A DNA stretch of 64,000 bases from NCBI GenBank assembly GCA_020636435.1, contig JACJXX010000001.1:4233001-4297000 (forward strand), given 5' to 3'. Numbering within the stretch: position 1 is the stretch's first letter; each line of letters opens with the position of its first letter. Of this stretch, positions 42,440-50,156 are shown in pieces. Below the pieces are notes generated by a model. It did no database searches. It saw only the letters and a list, made by a program, of their open reading frames with translations, and was not told where the DNA came from. A program made the position numbers and the translations under genes. Source of the DNA: Lewinellaceae bacterium. Lineage in GTDB: Bacteria > Bacteroidota > Bacteroidia > Chitinophagales > Saprospiraceae.

Positions 42440-43338
42440 TGAAACCAACTTTACTGATACTGGCTGCCGGCATGGGCAGCCGCTACGGAGGGCTCAAGCA
42501 GGTCGACGGCGTCGGCCCCGGCGGAGAGCCCATTATTGAATATTCGGTTTACGATGCCATCCGGGCCGGTTTCGGCAAGGTCGTTTTCGTGATCCGCAAA
42601 GACATCGAGCCGGCTTTCCGCGAGAAGTTCAGCAATAAGTTTGAGGATAAGGTTCAGGTCGAGTACGCTTTTCAGGCGGTCAATACGCCGATCGAAGGCA
42701 TTGCCGAGTTGCCGGAACGCGAAAAACCCTGGGGCACCGCCCACGCCGTGCTGGTGGCGCGCCACCTCATACAGGAACCCTTTGCTGTGATCAATGCCGA
42801 CGACTACTACGGCATTTCCAGCTTCGAGGACATGGCTCATTTCCTGAAATACGATTGCCGCCCGGATCATTACGCTATGATTGGCTACCAACTGGATAAA
42901 ACGCTGTCGGAAGCCGGCCAGGTCAACCGGGGCATCTGCGAGGTAAATGAGGCCGGCCTGCTGACGGATGTGGTGGAACGCCACAAAATACACCGGGCCG
43001 CAGAAGGCATCGTCTACGAAGAGGAGGGGGAAAAGCACTCCTTATCCGAACAAGCGCTGGTGTCCATGAACTTCTGGGGTTTCCACCATCAGGTATTTGA
43101 CGAAATCCGACGGCAATTCCTCGATTTTGTGGAGGAAAATAAAGAAAACCCCCAAGCTGAATTTTATATCCCCACAGTCGTCAACCAGCTGATCCAGTCC
43201 GGCAAGGTAAAGCTGAGCGTGCTGCCCAATAAAGAAAAATGGTACGGCGTGACCTACCGGGAGGATAAGGATATGGTGGAAAAGGCCTTTGGGGTTTTGG
43301 TGGAGGAGGGGCGGTATCCGGGGCGGTTGTGGGGGTGA
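42439..43338 (+). CDS. Sugar nucleotidyltransferase family protein
   Basis: 299 residues starting MKPTLLILAAGMGSRYGGLK. The LAAGMGSRYGGLKQVDGVGP segment is the nucleotide-binding loop, FAVINADDYYG holds the metal Asp pair, and GTAHAVLVARH fits the NTP_transferase fold. It activates a sugar phosphate to a nucleotide sugar, but the exact substrate is not fixed. The start overlaps the upstream stop (TGATG). It ends the cyclase/TPR operon. A dispersed repeat follows in the gap to the next gene. Confidence 0.88.
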   Translation: MKPTLLILAAGMGSRYGGLKQVDGVGPGGEPIIEYSVYDAIRAGFGKVVFVIRKDIEPAFREKFSNKFEDKVQVEYAFQAVNTPIEGIAELPEREKPWGTAHAVLVARHLIQEPFAVINADDYYGISSFEDMAHFLKYDCRPDHYAMIGYQLDKTLSEAGQVNRGICEVNEAGLLTDVVERHKIHRAAEGIVYEEEGEKHSLSEQALVSMNFWGFHHQVFDEIRRQFLDFVEENKENPQAEFYIPTVVNQLIQSGKVKLSVLPNKEKWYGVTYREDKDMVEKAFGVLVEEGRYPGRLWG

Positions 43339-43460
43339 GGCTAAGACACACTTCGGTTATGATCCTAAAAAATTTTAATCCAAAAAGATCAGTGTACCAT
43401 ACCTTTTTGCACAACCCCAGGCGGGCGGGGTGCGATTCCCATTTGTACCCAAGTAGCAGA

Positions 43461-43610
43461 TAGCTTGGGGAAATGCCCCTAAAATTCAGGAAAACACGGT
43501 TTCACAGTCCCCTTGCTCCACTGTTATGGAGCCTACGGCCTCAACAATGGAACCGGGAAACCATGTAACCGTACTTCGAGGGAATAATTCCGGGGGTTTT
43601 CATGCCCAGA
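43461..43610. repeat. Dispersed repeat, family C, copy 2
   Basis: The plus strand at this place (GCTTGGGGAAATGCCCCTAA, AAACACGGTTTCACAGTCC, GGAGCCTACGGCCTCAACAA, ACCATGTAACCGTA) parallels the minus strand at 11200-11345. It lies in the 385-bp gap between the nucleotidyltransferase and the beta-barrel gene; no gene is seen in that gap. Confidence 0.75.
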
Positions 43611-43723
43611 AACATAAGGGGGTACAAACTAGAATCGCACCCGGCGGGCGCGTTCCATTTTGCCATAATGCACTCCTCAAATATATGTTAACGCCATGCA
43701 CAGGATATCCTGTCATCCTTTCC

Positions 43724-44599
43724 TTAGAAGCTAAACCCGACCGAAGCCTGCAGGGTGAGGTTGTGGTCTTTGTCATCCCGGAAGATCAAATTGTTGTCTT
43801 CATTCAACTCCTTGCGGGAAGGATCCTGTTCGGTTTTGGTGAGGTCTGAAAGGCCGTAGTTGACCCGCAGGCCGACGTAGAGGCCCTGGTTGAGGTAGAA
43901 AGCCAGGCCGCCAATCAAGCCCAGGTCGATGGTTTTGAAAAGATCTTGCTTGCCTTCGAGTTCCTGGAAGTTGGTGGTCAGGGTTTTGGGGATTTTCACG
44001 GTTTTGCCGTCGATGTCGCGGATTTCCACATCGTCGATGTCGGTCCGCCGGAATGTATCGTCGAAATAGCTGAAATCCAGAACGACCGTAAAGGGGTCGA
44101 CTGTGGAGCCGGCGGCTGTCTGCCCGCTGAAAGTCAGCTCGCCGGAGCCTCGGGAAGATACGAGGAAGCCAAGGCTGGCTCCCCCGGAGATTTCTACCCT
44201 GCCGTAGCGCCCTACGGCCATAAAGGGGATGTCGATATAGGAGTTGGTAATGGAAAGGGAAGTATTCCGGTCTCCGGTGGCATAGATGGGCTGGTCATCT
44301 TCGGTATACAGTATCCAGAAAGACTGGCCGTTGTAATTGTAATCAGTGCCTTTTTGGGAGTAAAGCAACTCGGCGCGCAGGCCGAAGTAGTCGTTGAATT
44401 TCAGGTTGGCCGTAGCGCCGACGTGGAAGCCGGTCGACATTTTGTATTCCTCCAGGCTGTTGCCGCTGTCGCTTGCCTCCGACGGCCCGTCGATGGTGGC
44501 GAAGTTGATGCCTGCCCGGAAGCCTCCGGAAAATTCCTGGGCGGCGAGCTGGAACCAGCCCGGAATAGCCAATAATAGTACGAGTGAAAGCCGATTCAT
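43724..44599 (-). CDS. Outer-membrane beta-barrel protein, PorT family type
   Basis: 291 residues with a signal peptide (LSLVLLLAIPGWFQLAAQ). It begins EFSGGFRAGINFATIDG, the opening strand typical of PorT-like barrels (outer membrane beta-barrel domain 2). It alternates strands ending in YNYNG, FLVSSRGSGEL and VGLRVNYGLSDL, with a final aromatic residue (ASVGFSF). The role of this protein is unknown. PorT itself takes part in T9SS, but this barrel is not necessarily that protein. Confidence 0.85.
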   Translation of the reverse strand: MNRLSLVLLLAIPGWFQLAAQEFSGGFRAGINFATIDGPSEASDSGNSLEEYKMSTGFHVGATANLKFNDYFGLRAELLYSQKGTDYNYNGQSFWILYTEDDQPIYATGDRNTSLSITNSYIDIPFMAVGRYGRVEISGGASLGFLVSSRGSGELTFSGQTAAGSTVDPFTVVLDFSYFDDTFRRTDIDDVEIRDIDGKTVKIPKTLTTNFQELEGKQDLFKTIDLGLIGGLAFYLNQGLYVGLRVNYGLSDLTKTEQDPSRKELNEDNNLIFRDDKDHNLTLQASVGFSF

Positions 44600-44664
44600 T
44601 GATTGTATTTTTTTGTAATGTACAAAAAGAGTTCCTTTCGCCGGCCAAACAATGAACGGCTCTG

Positions 44665-45096
44665 TTAAAAGGCTTTGCGCAGCCAGATTCGGTTGGCAGC
44701 CACCTCTTCCTTTTTTTCAACGGCAATGATATCGAAACCATTGCCCAGCGCAAATATAAGCATGGCTTTGTGGACATTGCGCGTTTTAAAGGCAATACTG
44801 TCGTACCCCTGCTTTTTAGCCCAGGCTTCCTGGGCGTTGGCCAGTGCCTGAGCGATGCCTTTCTTTCGATAGGCCGGCAGCACGCCGCCCATCCAGGAAT
44901 AAAAGTAGCCGTCGCGCTCATAGCCGGCTTTGAAGCCCACCGGCTTGTCGCCGTCGTAGGCGGCGAGGATGAGGTGGGGGGCATTCCTGAAGCGCTTCTG
45001 GTATTCTTCAGCGCCGTGCGGGTTTTCCAGTTCGGGAACTTGTTGGGAAACTTGCACGGCAGTTTCGATAGTGGCTGTACGGATGGAGTAGTTCAT
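44665..45096 (-). CDS. GNAT family N-acetyltransferase
   Basis: 143 residues. The acetyl-CoA-binding motif A is GGVLPAYRKKGIAQALANAQ, the usual V-x-P-x-x-R-x-x-G-I-A pattern. The substrate cannot be predicted. Single gene on the minus strand, 65 bp from the PorT-like barrel. Confidence 0.88.
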   Translation of the reverse strand: MNYSIRTATIETAVQVSQQVPELENPHGAEEYQKRFRNAPHLILAAYDGDKPVGFKAGYERDGYFYSWMGGVLPAYRKKGIAQALANAQEAWAKKQGYDSIAFKTRNVHKAMLIFALGNGFDIIAVEKKEEVAANRIWLRKAF

Positions 45097-45185
45097 GATA
45101 CAATAATGCAGGAGGAATATTGTGCCGAAAATTTAAAGTTAAATACAGCGAGCAGCCGTTAATGTTTTGCTAAATTCAGGCCGTG

Positions 45186-45300
45186 AGAGGCGAAAGCGCA
45201 ATGGCGCTTTCGCCTCTGGCGTTACAAAAACGACGGTTCACCGTCCTAATTGCAGACTTGATAAATTGCTGACAGCCCCTTGAAAAAACTTGTCAAGTCT
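45186..45300. repeat. Hairpin-rich intergenic element
   Basis: It opens with a perfect 14-bp stem AGAGGCGAAAGCGC/GCGCTTTCGCCTCT and 4-base loop (45186-45217). A small ACGGT/ACCGT hairpin follows, then a pair of inverted sequences AGACTTGATAAAT and AACTTGTCAAGTCT (45254-45300). It lies between the GNAT and the DUF4294 gene. Confidence 0.75.
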
Positions 45301-45377
45301 TAGCCAGAAGCAAATTTTATATCCCCCAACCGCACAACTATTAACGCTTTAAACCTATTTTTAGAATAGATAAAGTC

Positions 45378-46004
45378 ATGGACATGAAAAATATATTGCT
45401 GCTCTTCATTACTGCCTTCGGCTTTTCCGGCATGCTCCAGGGCCAGGCTAACGGGACGATCAGCGTCGCCGGCCAACAATACCCTTACATCGTCGATGAT
45501 TGCGGGGATACCCTGATCGTGGCTACGCTGGACGATGTGTCCATCTCCACCATGCGGGAATTCAAGAGCCGGGAAGACTATCTGCGCTACCGCCGCTACC
45601 GCCGCTATGCCGCCAAGGTGTATCCCTACGCCGTGGAGGCAGTCAAAATCTTCCGGGAGGTGGAATACGCCACCCAGGCCATGAAGGAAAAACAGCGCCG
45701 AAAATACATCAAGACGCTCCACAAAGACCTGAAGCAGCAGTTTACCGACCCTTTGAAAAACCTGACCAAGACCCAGGGCATGATCCTTATCAAGATGATC
45801 GAACGGGAGACGGATACGCCGGTCTACTACCTGATCAAAGACCTGCGCAACGGCCTGACGGCTACCTACTGGAGCACCATGGGCTCTCTCTTCGGCCACG
45901 ACCTCAAGGATGGCTACCACGAAGGGCAGGACTCCATCCTCGACGCCGTATTGCAGGACATGGATATTTCGTATGATGTGCCGGACGTGCAGGGGGTGAA
46001 GTAA
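45378..46004 (+). CDS. DUF4294 family protein
   Basis: 208 residues with a signal peptide (LLFITAFGFSGMLQG). It contains YIVDDCGDTLIVATLDDVSI and a very basic helix (DYLRYRRYRRYAAKVYPYAV), then KKTQGMILIKMIERET-like helical parts (TKTQGMILIKMIERET) and GHDLKDGYHEG near the end. The family is specific to Bacteroidota, with no assigned function. The signal peptide places it in the periplasm. Confidence 0.88.
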   Translation: MDMKNILLLFITAFGFSGMLQGQANGTISVAGQQYPYIVDDCGDTLIVATLDDVSISTMREFKSREDYLRYRRYRRYAAKVYPYAVEAVKIFREVEYATQAMKEKQRRKYIKTLHKDLKQQFTDPLKNLTKTQGMILIKMIERETDTPVYYLIKDLRNGLTATYWSTMGSLFGHDLKDGYHEGQDSILDAVLQDMDISYDVPDVQGVK

Positions 46005-46320
46005 GAGAAGTGTTGTTAGCGGTTTCGAGTAAACTCCCGCATTGTTGTATTGCTAAGTGGCCAAACGGATACAGCCATTTGACTGCCCCGCCCAGCCAAC
46101 AATCCAACCATTCAACAATCTTGGACTTTGGACGAACCCAAGGTGAAGTCGGAAGCGACCGAAGAAAGTTATCCAGCTGGTTAGACGGATGACACAGCCA
46201 TTTTTTTCTCCAAAATTTTTTCCCGCCCGTTTTTTTCCCGCAAAATTTTCCTCTTAAATACTCAGAAAAGAAAGCATATCATTCTGCCATTCCCTTCCGT
46301 GAGCGATGCCGCACCCTTTT

Positions 46321-46357
46321 GTGATATAAATCACTTTAGTGGGGTGATATAAGTCAT
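46321..46357. promoter_or_regulatory. Two Crp/Fnr-like palindromic sites upstream of the hexaheme cytochrome gene
   Basis: GTGATATAAATCAC at 46321-46334 is a near-perfect dyad (GTGAT-N4-ATCAC) matching the Crp/Fnr core. A second, weaker one, GTGATATAAGTCAT, is at 46344-46357, 23 bp centre to centre. They lie about 110-145 bp before the cytochrome ATG. The surrounding 460-bp gap (46005-46465) has no gene and contains T-rich and C-rich tracts. Confidence 0.6.
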
Positions 46358-46465
46358 CAGAAACCAAGCCAAAATCCAGGATTTTCGAATCGTGAAAGGA
46401 GAATGACAAAAAAATGACAATAGCAATCACGAAATAAGATTCTCATCATACCTAAATATTTTGCC

Positions 46466-47536
46466 ATGAGATTGAAAATAATTTTCGCATCACTACTAAG
46501 CTTGGCGCTCGCCCTTAGTTTATCCTCCTGTAAAGGAGACGAAGGGCCGATCGGGCCTGCCGGGCCAACCGGGCCAACCGGCTCCATTGGAGAAACCGGC
46601 CCCGCCGGAGAAGGCGTTCAAAACTGTAAAGACTGCCACGGCAGCAATCAGTTGATTACGGCCAAGCTCTTCCAGTGGGAGAATTCCATCCACGCCACCG
46701 GCGGCCACTACGAAAGGAACCAGGCCTCCTGCGCCATCTGTCACACCAGCCAGGGCTTCCTGGAAGTTGTAGGTACGGGAGCTACTTCCGCCGGAGCAGA
46801 TGTCGAAAACCCACTGCCGCAGAACTGCTACACCTGCCACATGATCCACCAGACCTATACGGATGCGGACTGGGCGCTGACCACGCAAGATCCGGTCACC
46901 TTCTGGGTGAAGGGCGAAACGGCCGACATTGGCAAGGGCAACCTTTGTATCAACTGCCACCAGGCCCGTATCCCCAGCCCGGAAGTACCTGAACCGGGAG
47001 TTGACGGAATGGCCTCTGTCACCAGCAGCCGCTTCGGCCCGCACCACGGCGCTCAGGGCATGATGTTCACCGGCAGTGCCGGCTATGAAGTGCCGGGCGA
47101 CGAGTCCTACACCAACGGCGTACACACCAACCTCGTTCAGAATGCTTGTATTACCTGCCACATGGCTGAAGTTGACGGTGGCAGAGCATCCGGCGGCCAC
47201 ACCTTCCGGGTAGCATCAGCGGAGGGTGAACTCAACACCAATGGATGTATACAATGCCATACGGATGCCGGCGAACTCGAAACACTGGTTGAAAACACCC
47301 AGGCTGAGATCGAAGGCCTGCTGCTGCAACTGGGTACTAGGCTCAACGAACTGGGCATCCTCCGAGATGACCTTGAGCTTGCCAATGCCTCTTCCAGTGC
47401 ACCGCTGGAACTGACCAACGTCCAGCTCGGCGCGCTCTGGAACTACCAGTATGTAAGAGAAGACAAGAGCTTAGGCGTGCACAACGGCAAATACGCCCGG
47501 GCACTGCTGAAAAACTCCCTCGCTGCTTTGAATTAA
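46466..47536 (+). CDS. Hexaheme c-type cytochrome lipoprotein with collagen-like N-terminal segment
   Basis: 356 residues. A lipoprotein signal peptide with lipobox LSSC is followed by CKGDEG and a collagen-like Gly-X-Y run (GPIGPAGPTGPTGSIGETGP). Six CXXCH heme sites follow: CKDCH, CAICH, CYTCH, CINCH, CITCH and CIQCH. The acidic KGDEG after the Cys resembles the lipoprotein export signal of Bacteroidota, so a surface location is plausible. The C-terminal 80 residues are helical. It is upstream of a barrel protein and quinol-oxidising membrane modules, so I infer electron transfer outside the inner membrane. The exact partner is not known. Confidence 0.9.
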   Translation: MRLKIIFASLLSLALALSLSSCKGDEGPIGPAGPTGPTGSIGETGPAGEGVQNCKDCHGSNQLITAKLFQWENSIHATGGHYERNQASCAICHTSQGFLEVVGTGATSAGADVENPLPQNCYTCHMIHQTYTDADWALTTQDPVTFWVKGETADIGKGNLCINCHQARIPSPEVPEPGVDGMASVTSSRFGPHHGAQGMMFTGSAGYEVPGDESYTNGVHTNLVQNACITCHMAEVDGGRASGGHTFRVASAEGELNTNGCIQCHTDAGELETLVENTQAEIEGLLLQLGTRLNELGILRDDLELANASSSAPLELTNVQLGALWNYQYVREDKSLGVHNGKYARALLKNSLAALN

Positions 47537-47585
47537 GGTTCTTGTAGAGGATTTCTTCTACGACTGCAGCCTGCCGGGCGATTCC

Positions 47586-47622
47586 AAAAGAACAGTTGGA
47601 ATGACCTTCCAACTGTTCTTTT
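47586..47622 (+). terminator. Intrinsic terminator after the hexaheme cytochrome gene
   Basis: A 16-bp perfect stem, AAAAGAACAGTTGGAA and TTCCAACTGTTCTTTT, with loop TGACC and a T-rich 3' arm, 50 bp after the stop codon. It separates the hexaheme gene from the small heme lipoprotein gene. Confidence 0.85.
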
Positions 47623-47722
47623 TGGAACAAATCTTTTGCCCGGCTTAATTATACAACAAGACTCCCCCCATTCTTTGGGGTGAAGCATGCCGTTCATGGC
47701 GTAAAATCCAATTCCTGAAATC

Positions 47723-48133
47723 ATGAAGCAACAACGAGTTCTATCCATCCTGGCTTTTATCATGCTGTTACTGAGCATGGCCACGCCTTGGGGATGTACC
47801 TCCGAATCAGGTATCCTCGTTATTGAGCCCCCGGTTATAGACACTACCATTCAGGTGAGTTTTTCCGAGGAAATTATTCCGCTCTTTAATAAGTCCTGCA
47901 ATTTTAGTGGCTGCCACAATACAGGAGGCACCTCTCCCGACCTGAGTAAAGATAATGCGTATGCGTCACTTCAAGATGGAGCCTACATCGATACCGAAAC
48001 TCCGGGAGACAGCGAACTGGTGCAGTGGCTACTCGGCAACGGAGGGCGACGCGTTATGCCCATTAATGGGAAAGATGATGAAATCATTTCTAAAGTATTG
48101 ACCTGGATTACTCAGGGCGCAAAAGACAATTAA
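47723..48133 (+). CDS. Small lipoprotein with CX4CH heme-like motif
   Basis: 136 residues. A lipoprotein signal (LLSMATPWGCTSESG) is followed by SFSEEIIPLFNKSCNFSGCH, where CNFSGCH is CX4CH in the context of a cytochrome-c-like domain ('F...CsxxGCHN' followed by DLSKDNAYASL). The final part, RRVMPINGKDDEI, contains a possible Met ligand (VMP), as in monoheme cytochromes. The spacing is non-standard, so heme attachment needs testing. It precedes the DUF5777 barrel by 12 bp and belongs to its operon. Confidence 0.75.
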   Translation: MKQQRVLSILAFIMLLLSMATPWGCTSESGILVIEPPVIDTTIQVSFSEEIIPLFNKSCNFSGCHNTGGTSPDLSKDNAYASLQDGAYIDTETPGDSELVQWLLGNGGRRVMPINGKDDEIISKVLTWITQGAKDN

Positions 48134-48145
48134 AAACTCACTATC

Positions 48146-49099
48146 ATGAAAAATTTACGGCTTTTTCCAACAAGAGTACTTTACGCTTCCATGCTGCTTT
48201 GGTGCCTTACTGTTGTATTCATGCTATTGGCCGGCACTGCCCAGGCGCAGGACGAAGATCAGCCAGAAAAAGACACCCGCCCGGTGCGCAACACCTTTGA
48301 AAGTGTCTGGCTGATCGATAATCAGACGGTTATGGTGCCGATTAAAGGGACTTTTGAAATGGATATTCAGCACCGCTTCGGAACGGTCGCGAATGGTTAT
48401 GACGATTTCTGGGGGCTCTATGCCAGTTCCAACATCCGCATCGGGTTCAACTATACCCCCATTGAGAAACTGCAGATTGGCTTTGGTTTCACGAAAGAGA
48501 ACAAATATTGGGATTTCAACGCCAAATATGCGCTGCTCCAGCAAGGACGTAGTGGCGGTTCGCCGGTGAGCGTCACCTATTTCGTCAACGCCGCGATTGA
48601 TACCAGGGTAAAGGAGGCCTTCCCGAAAAATACTTTCGAGGGTGTCGAACGGTTTTCCTATTTCCACCAGTTGATGATAGCGCGAAAGGTTAGCAAATCC
48701 CTTTCACTGCAGGCTAGCGCAAACCTTTCCCACTTCAACTTCCAGGAGCAATTCCTTTTAGAAAACAATCCGGTTGTCAACGAGGAAAAGCGAAACAATG
48801 ACCACCTCTCTGTCTCTATCCTGGGCAGGTATAAGATCAGTTCGGCAATGGGCATCATTGTCAACGTTGACTTGCCGCTGACGGATCACGAGATCGCTGA
48901 TCCGGTGAATGTATTTAATCCGGAGCCTAGCGTATCCTTCGGAATCGAGGTCACTTCCAGTGCCCACGCTTTTCAGATTTTTTTGGGCAACAATTATAGC
49001 ATCGTCCCACAGCGGAACAATGTTTTCAACCAGAACAGCCCGAAACTGCTCGGAGATTATCTGATCGGCTTCAACGTCACCCGCCTGTGGAATTTCTAA
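48146..49099 (+). CDS. DUF5777 family outer-membrane beta-barrel protein
   Basis: 317 residues with a signal peptide (VVFMLLAGTAQAQDED). The beginning FESVWLIDNQTVMVPIKGTF and IQHRFGTVANGYDDFWGLYA match DUF5777. Many alternating strands ending in aromatics follow (RIGFNYTPIEKLQIGFGFTK, final NVTRLWNF). The family is a beta-barrel of unknown function. Its position between a heme lipoprotein and the NrfCD-like genes makes an electron conduit or porin role for cytochromes possible, but this is inference. Confidence 0.85.
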   Translation: MKNLRLFPTRVLYASMLLWCLTVVFMLLAGTAQAQDEDQPEKDTRPVRNTFESVWLIDNQTVMVPIKGTFEMDIQHRFGTVANGYDDFWGLYASSNIRIGFNYTPIEKLQIGFGFTKENKYWDFNAKYALLQQGRSGGSPVSVTYFVNAAIDTRVKEAFPKNTFEGVERFSYFHQLMIARKVSKSLSLQASANLSHFNFQEQFLLENNPVVNEEKRNNDHLSVSILGRYKISSAMGIIVNVDLPLTDHEIADPVNVFNPEPSVSFGIEVTSSAHAFQIFLGNNYSIVPQRNNVFNQNSPKLLGDYLIGFNVTRLWNF

Positions 49100-49134
49100 A
49101 GATCCTGATCCGCTAATTCAAAATACAAACAGTC

Positions 49135-50100
49135 ATGTCCGAATTGCAAAAAAATGACCGCCGGGATTTCCTGAAGAAAGGTGCCTGGGGAGTAACGCTG
49201 GCAGCCTGGGGGCAACTGGTCTTTTCCTGTTCTTCTTCCGGAGAGGGCGGAGAAAAGGTAACCGAGTCGGGAGATACGGTCAAGTTGCTTTCCCCGGAAG
49301 GAGAACTGGTGGAAGTAAAAAAAGAACACCTCCGTCACGTCCATACTATTGAAAAAGTATCCTGGAAGGAAGCCCGGCAGGGCATCCCGGGGAGAAAATT
49401 TGTCATGGTCATCGACCTGGCGCGCTGCAACAACGCCCGCAAGTGCGTCAACGCCTGCCAGGCCATGCACCACCTGCCTTCCGATAAGGAATGGCTATCG
49501 GTCCGGTTGATGAAAGACAGCGAAGAAAGCGCCCCTTACTGGTTTCCCAAGTCCTGCTTCCACTGCGACAACCCGCCCTGCGTGAAGGTTTGCCCGGTCA
49601 ACGCTACCTACAAAAGGCAGGATGGGCTGGTGCTTGTCGACGCTGACCGCTGCATCGGTTGTAAATTCTGCATGGCGGCCTGCCCGTACTCTACCCGGGT
49701 ATTCAACTGGAGCGAGGCGGACGTGGCAGGTGACGCGGACATCCATTCCTACTCACCGGAAACGAGTACGCCAGGTAAGGTCGGTACGGTCGAAAAATGC
49801 GATTTCTGCCCGGACATGGCGCGCATGGGTAAATTGCCGGACTGTGTCACGGCCTGCCCCAATGGAGTGATCTACTTTGGTGACGAGAACGAGGACGTCG
49901 TAACAAACGGCTCTGAAACCCTACGTTTCAGCCAGATGATTAAGGACCGCTCGGGTTATCGGTATATGGAGGATTTGGGAACCGAACCACGGGTTTGGTA
50001 CCTGCCCCCGCGGGACCGCCTGTTCCCGGTAGAAAGAGGCTTTGAAAATCTCCCGGAAGGGCTCCAGGACGAGCTCAGGGATATGCTGGAAGAAGGATAG
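49135..50100 (+). CDS. Tat-type four-cluster Fe-S protein, NrfC/DsrO-like (module 1)
   Basis: 321 residues. The N-terminus RRDFLKKGAWGVTLAAWGQL ending VFSCSSSG is a Tat lipoprotein-like signal. Then VKLLSPEGELVEV precedes ferredoxin motifs: CNNARKCVNAC (C98, C104, C108; CX5CX3C with Ala at the usual second Cys), CFHCDNPPCVKVCP (C141-C153), CIGCKFCMAACP (C173-C183) and CDFCPDMARMGKLPDCVTAC (C222-C241). The other three clusters are complete. NrfC/DsrO/PsrB-type proteins transfer electrons between a membrane quinol protein and a catalytic subunit. None is encoded nearby; NrfD follows after 56 bp. Confidence 0.9.
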   Translation: MSELQKNDRRDFLKKGAWGVTLAAWGQLVFSCSSSGEGGEKVTESGDTVKLLSPEGELVEVKKEHLRHVHTIEKVSWKEARQGIPGRKFVMVIDLARCNNARKCVNACQAMHHLPSDKEWLSVRLMKDSEESAPYWFPKSCFHCDNPPCVKVCPVNATYKRQDGLVLVDADRCIGCKFCMAACPYSTRVFNWSEADVAGDADIHSYSPETSTPGKVGTVEKCDFCPDMARMGKLPDCVTACPNGVIYFGDENEDVVTNGSETLRFSQMIKDRSGYRYMEDLGTEPRVWYLPPRDRLFPVERGFENLPEGLQDELRDMLEEG

Positions 50101-50156
50101 CGCCGGGATGAGATTCCGGGGCTTTATCAATTCACAAACACAACTCCAATATTGTT

